A stretch of 21,642 nt of DNA from an uncultured Eubacteriales bacterium (GTDB taxonomy: Bacteria; Bacillota; Clostridia; Lachnospirales; CAG-274). Position numbers and translations under genes: made by a program. Numbering within the stretch: position 1 is the first letter of the stretch; every line of letters begins with the position of its first letter. Location: the NCBI GenBank assembly GCA_902496345.1, contig CABVAP010000027.1, positions 1 through 21,642 of the forward strand, written 5' to 3'. The notes below the pieces were generated by a model. It was not told the DNA's origin and made no database searches. It saw only the letters and a program-made list of their open reading frames with translations. Shown here piece by piece: positions 7,218-13,507 of the stretch.

Positions 7218-8618
7218 ATGGTGGTGTCAAATTTGGAAATTGTAAAAGACATATATAGGAACACAGCAAACTTTGAAGACAAAGAAGTTTATATTGCAGG
7301 CTGGATAAAAACATTAAGAAGTTCAAAAAACTTTGGTTTTATTGAACTTAATGACGGTACATTTTTCAAAAATATTCAGATTGTATTTTCAGATAATTTA
7401 GAGAACTTTGCGAAGATTTCAAAATTAGGTGTAGGAACAAGTATAAGGGTAAAAGGTACTGTTGTGCTTACTCCAGAGAATAAACAACCGTTTGAGGTAC
7501 AGGCGAAAGCGATAAAGGTCGAAGGAAATTCACCGTCCGACTATCCACTCCAGAAGAAAAGACATACATTTGAATATTTACGAACAATATCACATTTACG
7601 TCCAAGAACAAATACATTTTCAGCAGTATTCAGAGTAAGAAGTCTTGCGAGCTTTGCAATTCATAAATTTTTTAACGAAAGAAATTTTGTGTACGTTCAT
7701 ACTCCAATAATCACAGCGAGTGATTGCGAGGGTGCTGGGGAAATGTTTCAGATTACAACAATGAATATGGCAAACCCACCAAGGGACGAATTTGGCAATA
7801 TAGATTATTCAAAAGACTTTTTCGGAAAACAGGCGAATTTAACAGTAAGTGGACAGCTTTCAGCCGAAACCTATGCGTTAGCGTTCAGAAATGTTTATAC
7901 GTTTGGGCCAACATTTAGGGCAGAGAACTCAAACACAGCAAGACACGCAGCTGAATTTTGGATGATAGAGCCAGAAATAGCGTTTGCAGAGCTTGAAGAT
8001 GATATGGAACTTGCCGAAGATATGCTTAAATATGTAATAAAATATGTAATGGAAAATGCACCAGAAGAAATGGAATTTTTCAACACATATATAGATAAAA
8101 ACTTAATCGAAAGGCTAGAAAACATAGTAAACTCAGACTTTGGACATATAACATATACCGAAGCGATTGACATATTAAAAAAAGCCGACCATAAATTTGA
8201 ATATCCTGTTGAATGGGGAATTGATTTACAAACAGAACACGAAAGATACTTAACAGAGCAAGTATTTAATAAACCCGTTTTCGTAACAGATTATCCAAAA
8301 GATATAAAAGCGTTTTATATGCGATTAAACGATGATAAACAAACCGTTGCAGCAATGGACTTGCTTGTGCCAAACGTTGGTGAAATAATCGGAGGAAGCC
8401 AAAGAGAAGAACGAATTGACGTATTAAGGTCAAGAATGGAAGAACTTGAACTTGATGAAAAAGATTATTGGTGGTATCTTGATTTAAGGAAATACGGTGG
8501 AGCGAAACACGCAGGGTTTGGTTTAGGATTTGAAAGATGTGTTATGTATATAACAGGAATGGGGAACATAAGAGATGTAATCCCATATCCAAGAACAACC
8601 AAAAATGCCGAATTTTAA
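7218..8618 (+). CDS. asnS: Asparaginyl-tRNA synthetase
   Basis: Class IIb cytosolic enzyme that charges tRNA-Asn with asparagine using ATP. Residues 22-105 form the OB-fold anticodon-binding domain (YIAGWIKTLR, then GFIELNDGT). The catalytic domain follows, with motif 2 FRAENSNTARHAAEFWMIEPE (R234) and motif 3 near the C-terminus (GLGFERCVMYITG, Arg about 440), then IRDVIPYPRTT. The 466-residue length is usual for AsnRS, and the FRAENSNT/EFWMIEPE signature separates it from AspRS. The ATG at 7218 has no Shine-Dalgarno sequence. The in-frame TTG at 7233 is preceded by GGTGGTG and would give a start MEIVKDIY, so it may be the true start. No T-box leader is visible; the leader is occupied by a foldback element. 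Confidence 0.97.
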   Translation: MVVSNLEIVKDIYRNTANFEDKEVYIAGWIKTLRSSKNFGFIELNDGTFFKNIQIVFSDNLENFAKISKLGVGTSIRVKGTVVLTPENKQPFEVQAKAIKVEGNSPSDYPLQKKRHTFEYLRTISHLRPRTNTFSAVFRVRSLASFAIHKFFNERNFVYVHTPIITASDCEGAGEMFQITTMNMANPPRDEFGNIDYSKDFFGKQANLTVSGQLSAETYALAFRNVYTFGPTFRAENSNTARHAAEFWMIEPEIAFAELEDDMELAEDMLKYVIKYVMENAPEEMEFFNTYIDKNLIERLENIVNSDFGHITYTEAIDILKKADHKFEYPVEWGIDLQTEHERYLTEQVFNKPVFVTDYPKDIKAFYMRLNDDKQTVAAMDLLVPNVGEIIGGSQREERIDVLRSRMEELELDEKDYWWYLDLRKYGGAKHAGFGLGFERCVMYITGMGNIRDVIPYPRTTKNAEF

Positions 8619-8740
8619 GCAGTTAAAATAAAAAATTTAAGAATAGCATTTTTCCTAATGAACATAATTATAAAGGAACGATAAAGACTTTCAGCGAAAT
8701 CGTTTCAATCTTTTAAATGATAAGAAATGGAGATGTTATT

Positions 8741-8896
8741 ATGACAAAATTTGCAACAGGCTTAATTGCCGGTGGAATAATTGGTGCAGTAGGCTTAACT
8801 TATGCGTTAAGCGATAAAAAATCAAGACAGAAACTCATCAAAAACGGCAGAAAAATGATAAACAAAGCTGACGATTTTATGGACACAATCCATTAA
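8741..8896 (+). CDS. Small YtxH-like membrane protein, 51 residues
   Basis: An overlooked short gene. GGAG at 8729-8732 is 8 bases before ATG and the stop TAA is at 8894-8896. The product begins MTKFATGLIAGGIIGAVGLT, a glycine-rich single membrane segment with small-residue packing. A Lys/Arg-rich stretch follows (SDKKSRQKLIKNGRKM), then an acidic end (DDFMDTIH). This is the shape of YtxH-type envelope proteins, whose function is unclear. It lies 122 bases after asnS and directly before a hairpin terminator. I see no strong promoter of its own, so it may be read through from asnS or use a weak one. The family assignment is by shape and composition only. Confidence 0.7.
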   Translation: MTKFATGLIAGGIIGAVGLTYALSDKKSRQKLIKNGRKMINKADDFMDTIH

Positions 8897-8912
8897 GACA
8901 ATTTTAAAACCT

Positions 8913-8941
8913 AAGACCGTGGGGCTTTACCCCAAGGTCTT
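8913..8941. terminator. Bidirectional terminator between the YtxH-like gene and the divIC cluster
   Basis: AAGACC (8913-8918) pairs with GGTCTT (8936-8941) and GGGG (8921-8924) with CCCC (8930-8933) around a short loop. It lies 16 bases after the small + strand gene, with a T-rich run at 8954-8961. On the minus strand it follows the end of the GGDEF remnant and is followed by AGGTTTTAAAATT. Confidence 0.6.
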
Positions 8942-9095
8942 ATCCCCTATCTATTTTTTTTCGCTCCTGCTTATTTTTGTACATTTTTTCATCAGCGTCT
9001 TTTATCAACTCATCATAGTTATTTTGAGAACCTATCAAACTTAATGTTATCCATAGAGTCGTAATTGGAACATTTTTATAAACATCATAATCTAT
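8940..9095 (-). pseudogene. C-terminal remnant of a GGDEF (diguanylate cyclase-like) domain
   Basis: This minus-strand frame has 51 codons, begins right after a TAA at 9096-9098 and contains no evident start with a ribosome site. It reads IDYDVYKNVPITTLWITLSL, then SQNNYDELIKDADEKMYKNKQE and a short basic end. The pattern of a beta strand followed by YDELIKDADEKMYKNKQE matches the conserved end of GGDEF domains (LI..AD.A.Y.AK). No GGDEF catalytic motif or other part of such a gene is present here. It overlaps the divIC stop by 4 bases, so it looks like the tail of a deleted gene. No function is expected. Confidence 0.55.
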
Positions 9096-9445
9096 TTATT
9101 TCTATCTACGAAAATTATTTCATTTGGTTTAACTAAAGATAATTGCTCTCTTGCAATTTTTTCAACATACTCGTCACTTTTATAGTAATCCTCTTGATTA
9201 TTTATTTTTTCGGTCTTTTTCTTTTCATCGTCAATCTGTTTTTGAACATCTTCAATTTTTTGGTTAAGTTCAAAGGTATGCTGATACTGTCCATAGAGTA
9301 TAGAAACACCTACAGATAAAAAGGCCCCAATGGCGATTATAAACAAAAAGTTATATCCAATTTTTTTAGCAATCTTATCATTTGTATTTTTTTTATTTTC
9401 AGTTTTTTCTTTATCTGAAACAGCTTTTTCAGTGTTTTTCTCCAT
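9092..9445 (-). CDS. divIC: DivIC/FtsB-family septum formation initiator
   Basis: Small bitopic division protein that joins FtsL and DivIB/FtsQ to activate septal wall synthesis. The start MEKNTEKAV at 9445 is chosen because AGGAG (9456-9460) lies 10 bases upstream; a longer frame to 9526 overlaps yabQ and has no ribosome site. The 117-residue product has a charged cytoplasmic N-terminus (1-28), a membrane segment at about 33-53 (FLFIIAIGAFLSVGVSILYG) and a coiled coil (about 58-85). It ends with the conserved YVEKIAREQLSLVKPNEIIF. The yabQ stop overlaps its ribosome site, so the two are co-translated neighbours, as in Bacillus and many clostridia. Confidence 0.9.
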   Translation of the reverse strand: MEKNTEKAVSDKEKTENKKNTNDKIAKKIGYNFLFIIAIGAFLSVGVSILYGQYQHTFELNQKIEDVQKQIDDEKKKTEKINNQEDYYKSDEYVEKIAREQLSLVKPNEIIFVDRNK

Positions 9446-9458
9446 AGTAAAACAACTC

Positions 9459-9956
9459 CTAGATATTTTTCTTTTTTCTTTTAATTTTAAGTTTAGAAAT
9501 AACAGGTCTAAAATAGCTCCAAACAAGAGTAAATATAGGCTTTAGCGTCACATTAAACATAGACACAAATATTTTTCTAAAAAGCCTATAAACAGCCATA
9601 ATAGGCGTAAAAATCAACATAAAAATAAATCGTAATAGTTTTTTTATTATACTAATAACTTTGTCAGAGATTTTCAAAAAGATTTCGCTTACCACAGAAA
9701 AATATAAAATCATACCGATAAACGCACCCAAAATCAAAAATCCCCTTATCTCACCAAAATTTTCTTTTTTCATTATAAAAAAGAAAATAATTGCCGAAAT
9801 AGTCCAGTAAAAAAAGTCTTCGATATGTATAAAAATTTTATAATGACTTATAAGTCTCCTAAAAATTTTAATAAAATCATAAATAAAGGCAACAATGAAG
9901 CCAAAAGAAACAGAAATAAAAAAAAGAAACGCCTGATTACTCATTGAAAGAATCAT
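9459..9956 (-). CDS. yabQ: Spore cortex biosynthesis protein YabQ
   Basis: Multi-pass membrane protein needed for spore cortex formation in Bacillus, located in the forespore outer membrane. The 165 residues are very hydrophobic, with membrane segments at about 8-30, 48-62 and 70-94 and a possible fourth near 105-125. The N-terminal SFGFIVAFIYDFIKIFRR resembles the GxxxGxxYDxxR region typical of the family. A basic end (KLKIKRKKKN) should face the cytoplasm. ATG at 9956 has AGGG 7 bases upstream. It lies 34 bases after yabP and 13 bases before divIC. Confidence 0.85.
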   Translation of the reverse strand: MILSMSNQAFLFFISVSFGFIVAFIYDFIKIFRRLISHYKIFIHIEDFFYWTISAIIFFFIMKKENFGEIRGFLILGAFIGMILYFSVVSEIFLKISDKVISIIKKLLRFIFMLIFTPIMAVYRLFRKIFVSMFNVTLKPIFTLVWSYFRPVISKLKIKRKKKNI

Positions 9957-9990
9957 AAGAACACCCTATTTCCACTTTAATTAATAGGTT

Positions 9991-10266
9991 TTACTTAAAT
10001 ATCTTGCCAAAAAAGGAATTTCTTTCAGAGTGGCCCTTCTCTTCATAATTCATACTAAAGACAAGACCATCAATGTCAAGTTCACCTTTTTCAAGATTTA
10101 AGGCGTTTATGTGTAGGTTTTCGCCTTTAACGACCAAAATGCCCATTTCTGTTTCAGAAACAATCATATCTTCATCGAACGAAATAACATCAACAATACC
10201 GGTTGCCTTTAATTTTTCTCTATTTTCAACAGCTAAAGTGTGATTAAAGCTTCTTTCTTCCTGCAT
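9991..10266 (-). CDS. yabP: Sporulation protein YabP
   Basis: YabP/YqfC-family soluble protein of 91 residues, required with YabQ for spore envelope (cortex/coat) assembly in Bacillus. It shows the family pattern: HTLAVENREKLKATGIVDV, then FDEDMIVSETEMGILVVKGE and LNLEKGELDIDGLVFSMNY. A run of five G (10274-10278) provides the ribosome site 7 bases before ATG. A 92-base AT-rich gap separates it from rqcP, larger than the other gaps in the cluster, so a separate sporulation promoter is plausible. I could not identify a convincing sigmaE site there. The presence of yabP and yabQ indicates a spore former or recent descendant of one. Confidence 0.9.
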   Translation of the reverse strand: MQEERSFNHTLAVENREKLKATGIVDVISFDEDMIVSETEMGILVVKGENLHINALNLEKGELDIDGLVFSMNYEEKGHSERNSFFGKIFK

Positions 10267-10358
10267 TATATAACCCCCTGTTTATAGAAATTAGAATTTA
10301 TAAATTACAAAAACAATTCTATAAAATTATATAAAGCAAAAATATAGTTTATGCAAAC

Positions 10359-10601
10359 TTATTCAACACTTTTATAAAGTGAAACAGCGTCGTCCTTTCT
10401 AACCTGTTCTTTAACAGAAAGCACCTGAACCTTTGTTGTGTTGTTTCCAAATTTTATCTCTATAATGTCGCCCTCTTTAACCTCAAGGCCAGCCTTTGCG
10501 ACCTTTCCGTTTACGGTAACCCTGCCAGAGTCACAGGCATCATTTGCAACCGTTCTTCTTTTTATAATTCTTGAAACTTTTAAATATTTATCAAGTCGCA
10601 T
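10359..10601 (-). CDS. rqcP: S4-domain ribosome quality-control protein RqcP (YabO)
   Basis: An 80-residue S4 RNA-binding protein. In Bacillus, RqcP (YabO) works with RqcH on stalled 50S subunits, helping tRNA movement during alanine tailing of incomplete proteins. The start MRLDKYLKVSRIIKRR at 10601 is preferred because GAGG (10611-10614) lies 9 bases upstream and homologues begin with MRLDK. The extra N-terminal residues possible to 10643 are not credible. The S4 core spans residues 1-55: IIKRRTVANDACDSGRVTVNG, then KAGLEVKEGDIIEI. Its position between hup and yabP is the standard clostridial order. Confidence 0.93.
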   Translation of the reverse strand: MRLDKYLKVSRIIKRRTVANDACDSGRVTVNGKVAKAGLEVKEGDIIEIKFGNNTTKVQVLSVKEQVRKDDAVSLYKSVE

Positions 10602-10650
10602 TAAAGTAAACCTCGCTTTTAAAAAATTAATAAAAATACCCATAAAATAC

Positions 10651-10682
10651 TACAGAGCTGTATTAGAAAACACAGCTCTGTA
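10651..10682 (-). terminator. Hairpin after hup
   Basis: TACAGAGCTGT (10651-10661) and ACAGCTCTGTA (10672-10682) form a perfect 11-bp stem around a 10-base loop, 28 bases after the hup stop. The minus-strand downstream sequence GTATTTTATG is only moderately T-rich. It may therefore be a partial terminator that lowers expression of rqcP and the downstream genes relative to the abundant HU. Confidence 0.65.
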
Positions 10683-10710
10683 ATAGACCCATCAAGGAAT
10701 AATAGATTAA

Positions 10711-10989
10711 TTATCTGCCATTTACAGCATCTTTTAAAACTTTACCAGATTTGAATCTTGGAGCTTTAGAAGCAGGAATTTCCATAGGTTCTTTAGTCTG
10801 AGGGTTTCTACCTGTGTGAGCAGCTCTTTCAAGAACGTCAAAAGTACCAAAACCAACAAGTCTAACTTCGTTTCCGTTTACTAATTCAGTAGTAACAACT
10901 TCTTCGAAAGCTTTTAAAGCTTTTTCTGCGTCAGTTTTTTTAAGACCTGATTTTTCTGCAATAGCACTAACTAATTCTGTTTTATTCAT
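10711..10989 (-). CDS. hup: HU family DNA-binding protein
   Basis: A 92-residue homodimeric nucleoid protein that binds and bends DNA without strict sequence preference. It shows the full HU pattern: MNKTELVSAIAEKSGLKKTD helices, VRLVGFGTFDVLERAAHTGRNP leading into the beta-arm, and EIPASKAPRFKSGKVLKDAV at the C-terminus. AGGAGG directly precedes the start region (10998-11003). A clear promoter lies at 11040-11068, followed by its own hairpin at 10651-10682. HU between mazG and rqcP is common in Clostridia. Confidence 0.97.
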   Translation of the reverse strand: MNKTELVSAIAEKSGLKKTDAEKALKAFEEVVTTELVNGNEVRLVGFGTFDVLERAAHTGRNPQTKEPMEIPASKAPRFKSGKVLKDAVNGR

Positions 10990-11039
10990 TTTAAATTTCC
11001 TCCTAGAAAGTTATAGAGTAAATACCCCTTTATTTTTAG

Positions 11040-11068
11040 ATTATGCCACAATTTGTTAGTTTCGTCAA
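11040..11068 (-). promoter_or_regulatory. SigmaA-type promoter of hup
   Basis: On the minus strand: TTGACG (11063-11068), a 17-base spacer, CATAAT (11040-11045). The predicted start lies about 45 bases before the HU ATG. Each box has one mismatch from consensus, which suits a strongly expressed nucleoid protein. Confidence 0.7.
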
Positions 11069-11168
11069 TAGCTACTTTCAAAATTTTATTGATAAAATAG
11101 ACTTTTTTTTAAATAGCTAACGTATATTTACAAAATAACATATTATATGACACATATAACCATTAAAT

Positions 11169-11331
11169 ACCGTGGGCATTGCCCCACCAACAAGCCTTAT
11201 CAAAATCGACAACGGCACATTCGCTTGCATAAAATCAATTTAAAACAAAATTGAACCGTTTTTGTTTTAAACCGATTTTATTTGTGCAAGCTCATAATCT
11301 GTGCCGCGGTAGTGTGGCAAAGCCCCACGGT
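11169..11331. repeat. 163-bp imperfect palindrome between hup and mazG
   Basis: The outer arms ACCGTGGG (11169-11176) and CCCACGGT (11324-11331) enclose nested pairs: GGCACA with TGTGCC, GCTTGCA (11223-11229) with TGCAAGC (11285-11291), and ATAAAATC (11229-11236) with GATTTTAT (11274-11281). The innermost pair is TTTAAAACAAAA (11239-11250) with TTTTGTTTTAAA (11260-11271), around a 9-base loop. It has no coding capacity. It follows mazG, so it may act as its terminator, but the size and nesting resemble a foldback element of a different family from the 165-bp one. I see nothing further in 11069-11168. Confidence 0.7.
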
Positions 11332-11351
11332 CTTATAGTTTAATTGACAAT

Positions 11352-12062
11352 CTAAAACTTATTTATAAACGTTTCTGTTGAATTTGTCAAGGCAAATTCA
11401 GTATTAATTTTCAAACCGGTAGAAATCTTTGTTGCTAGGAATAATAAATCACCGATTGTTTTTTCTTTGTCATCGCTGTTTATAAGATTGTTTGTGTCAA
11501 GACCTGAAACAAAATTTTTAAGCTCATTTATTGTTTCAGTAAGCTTATCTTTTTCAGAAATAGAGTCATCTGCTTTTTTGATAACCTTTTCAGCACGCAT
11601 AAGTGACGGAAGTGACTTCGGCACGCTTTTCAAAACATCAGATTTACTGTTGTAACCTTTTTCTTTTTTCTTTAATTCTTCCCAGTTTGTAAGAACGTCA
11701 TCAGCCGTTTCTGCTGAAACATCAGAAAATATATGTGGGTGTCTGTAAATCATTTTTTTAGCTACACCGTCAATAACGTCATTAAGTGAAAATTCACTGT
11801 CTTTTTCGGCGAGTATAGAGTGAAAAACAACTTGTAACAAAACATCTCCAAGCTCTTCACAAAGGTTTTCTTTGTCGTTGTTGTCGATTGCGTCAATAAC
11901 TTCATAGCTTTCCTCAATTAAGTAACGTTTGAGCGTTTCGTGAGTTTGCACTTTATCCCAAGGACAGCCGTCTTCGCTTATTAATGTTTTCATAATTTTG
12001 ATAAAATCATCAAAACTATATTTGTCTTTTTTTTCAAAATTATTTTTATTATTTTCGTTCAT
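11352..12062 (-). CDS. mazG: Nucleoside triphosphate pyrophosphohydrolase MazG
   Basis: Hydrolyses (d)NTPs to monophosphate and pyrophosphate, a house-cleaning and stress-tuning role. N-terminal MazG domain: CPWDKVQTHETLKRYLIEE (33-51), the Mg-binding EESYE (50-54) and EELGD (69-73), then RHPHIF (107-112). A second, weaker MazG-like half runs from about 150 (LPSLMRAEKVIKKAD) to IGDLLFLATKISTGLKINTE near the end; the acidic residue expected before LGD is replaced there, so only the first half looks catalytic. The 236-residue length is close to the usual 250-265. It lacks the methylase domain found on Bacillus YabN. AGGAG (12071-12075) lies in the 18-base gap after malic enzyme, indicating co-transcription. 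Confidence 0.93.
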   Translation of the reverse strand: MNENNKNNFEKKDKYSFDDFIKIMKTLISEDGCPWDKVQTHETLKRYLIEESYEVIDAIDNNDKENLCEELGDVLLQVVFHSILAEKDSEFSLNDVIDGVAKKMIYRHPHIFSDVSAETADDVLTNWEELKKKEKGYNSKSDVLKSVPKSLPSLMRAEKVIKKADDSISEKDKLTETINELKNFVSGLDTNNLINSDDKEKTIGDLLFLATKISTGLKINTEFALTNSTETFINKF

Positions 12063-12080
12063 CTAAACAGCTCCTAAAAA

Positions 12081-13256
12081 CTAGCATTTTTGAGCAACGC
12101 CAGATTTAATAGCAGCGTCAGCAACAGCTTTTGCAATATCTTTTGATATATTTTTATTAAAAGGAGATGGGATTATAATATCATTTTTAAGGTCTTCTTC
12201 AGTAACGAGAGAAGCGATTGCATCTGCTGCAGCAAGTTTCATTTCGATATTGATTTCTTTCGCACGAACGTCTAAAGCACCTCTGAAAATACCAGGGAAC
12301 GCAAGAACGTTATTAATCTGGTTAGGATAGTCAGAACGACCTGTCGCAACGATTTTTGCACCAGCTTTTTTAGCAACATCAGGCATAACTTCTGGAACAG
12401 GGTTTGCCATAGCAAAAATAATAGGGTCTTTTGCCATTGTTTTAATCATTTCTTCAGTAAGTAAGTTTGGAGCAGAAACACCGATAAATATGTCAGCACC
12501 AACTAAAATATCTTTGATTGTTCCGTGAACGTTGTTGTGGTTTGTAAGTTTTGCAAGTTCGTTTAATGACTCATCTTCATAGTGAATGTCAGAAGATACA
12601 ACACCGTCAATGTTTGCAAGACTTATATCTTTACAACCAGCGTGAATAAGAAGTTTTGCGATTGCTGTACCGGCAGCACCAGCACCAGACATAGCAATTT
12701 TTACATCTTCAATTTTTTTGCCTGTAACTTTAAGTGCATTTCTGATACCAGATAAAACAACAACAGCTGTACCGTGTTGGTCATCGTGGAAAACGGGAAT
12801 ATCACAAGCTTTTTTAAGTTTTTCTTCGATTTCAAAGCAACGAGGTGCTCCAATATCTTCAAGGTTTATTCCACCAAAACTACCTGCCATAAGGCTAACA
12901 GCTTTTACAATTTCATCTGGGTCTTTTGAGCGAACACAAAGAGGAATCGCGTCAACATCGCCAAATTCCTTAAAGAGTACACATTTACCTTCCATAACAG
13001 GCATACCGGCTTCCGGACCAATATCACCAAGACCAAGAACAGCACTACCGTCTGTTACAACAGCAACAGTGTTCCATCTTCTTGTAAGTTCAAAAGAGAG
13101 TTCAGGGTTTTCTTTTATAGCAAGACAAGGTTCGGCAACCCCTGGAGTATAGGCAACAGATAAGTCATCAAGAGTGTTCAACTCTGCTCTTGAAACAACT
13201 TCAATTTTACCTTTCCACTCTGCGTGTTTTTCCATAGCGACTTTTTTATAATCCAT
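12081..13256 (-). CDS. NAD(P)-dependent malic enzyme (short, 391-residue type)
   Basis: Oxidatively decarboxylates malate to pyruvate and CO2. Sequence shows AYTPGVAEPC (Y36), GLGDIGPEAGMPVMEGK (K91 as catalytic lysine), NLEDIGAPRCFEIE and VFHDDQHGTAVVVLSG (metal-binding acids). The Rossmann motif is GAGAAG (191-196), and MANPVPE lies further on. The length matches short bacterial malic enzymes without the phosphotransacetylase domain. Coenzyme choice cannot be read with certainty. The ATG at 13256 is preferred over one two codons earlier (13262), because GGAG is then 7 bases upstream rather than 2. It is first in a probable two-gene unit with mazG, with a promoter at 13325-13353. Confidence 0.94.
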   Translation of the reverse strand: MDYKKVAMEKHAEWKGKIEVVSRAELNTLDDLSVAYTPGVAEPCLAIKENPELSFELTRRWNTVAVVTDGSAVLGLGDIGPEAGMPVMEGKCVLFKEFGDVDAIPLCVRSKDPDEIVKAVSLMAGSFGGINLEDIGAPRCFEIEEKLKKACDIPVFHDDQHGTAVVVLSGIRNALKVTGKKIEDVKIAMSGAGAAGTAIAKLLIHAGCKDISLANIDGVVSSDIHYEDESLNELAKLTNHNNVHGTIKDILVGADIFIGVSAPNLLTEEMIKTMAKDPIIFAMANPVPEVMPDVAKKAGAKIVATGRSDYPNQINNVLAFPGIFRGALDVRAKEINIEMKLAAADAIASLVTEEDLKNDIIIPSPFNKNISKDIAKAVADAAIKSGVAQKC

Positions 13257-13324
13257 AACCATTCTCCTTTTTCGATTTTAAATTTTAAATTGCGTCATAA
13301 TTCTGATTTTTCGCACATACATCA

Positions 13325-13353
13325 ATTATAACATATATTTATTTTGTTTTCAG
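13325..13353 (-). promoter_or_regulatory. Extended -10 promoter of malic enzyme-mazG
   Basis: On the minus strand: CTGAAA (13348-13353), a 17-base spacer and TATAAT (13325-13330), with TG one base before the -10 box (TGTTATAAT). The extended -10 compensates for a -35 with only four matches. It lies about 70 bases before the chosen start. Confidence 0.6.
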
Positions 13354-13394
13354 TAAAAAAAATATAAAAAACTTGATGAAAATTCAATTTCCAC

Positions 13395-13423
13395 TTGTAT
13401 ATTTTGTATAAAAATTATATAAT
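13395..13423 (+). promoter_or_regulatory. SigmaA-type promoter of phosphoglucomutase
   Basis: TTGTAT (13395-13400), a 17-base spacer and a perfect TATAAT (13418-13423). A second TATAAT-like hexamer follows at 13429-13434 without a matching -35. The leader would be about 75 bases. Confidence 0.65.
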
Positions 13424-13439
13424 ATTAATATAATAGAAA

Positions 13440-13474
13440 TCAATGGTAGTCTACTTAAAAATGACCACTATTGA
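13440..13474 (+). other. Hairpin in the phosphoglucomutase leader
   Basis: TCAATGGTAGTC (13440-13451) pairs with GACCACTATTGA (13463-13474) with one G-T pair and one mismatch around an 11-base loop. It would form at the 5' end of the mRNA, 33 bases before the start codon. It could stabilise the transcript or bind a regulator; there is no T-tract, so it is not a terminator. Confidence 0.45.
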
Positions 13475-13507
13475 CAAAATAAATTAAAGAAAGAGAGGAA
13501 TTTACCG

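Noticed and set aside
9446..9526. N-terminal extension of DivIC
   Set aside because: It would overlap yabQ by 68 bases and lacks a ribosome site; AGGAG supports the start at 9445.
10267..10358. SigmaE promoter for yabP-yabQ (CATAAACT near 10346-10353 on the minus strand)
   Set aside because: The -10-like box is reasonable but no convincing -35 element lies at the right distance, so it is not called.
10602..10643. N-terminal extension of RqcP
   Set aside because: GAGG precedes the ATG at 10601 and the S4 domain begins with the usual MRLDK there.
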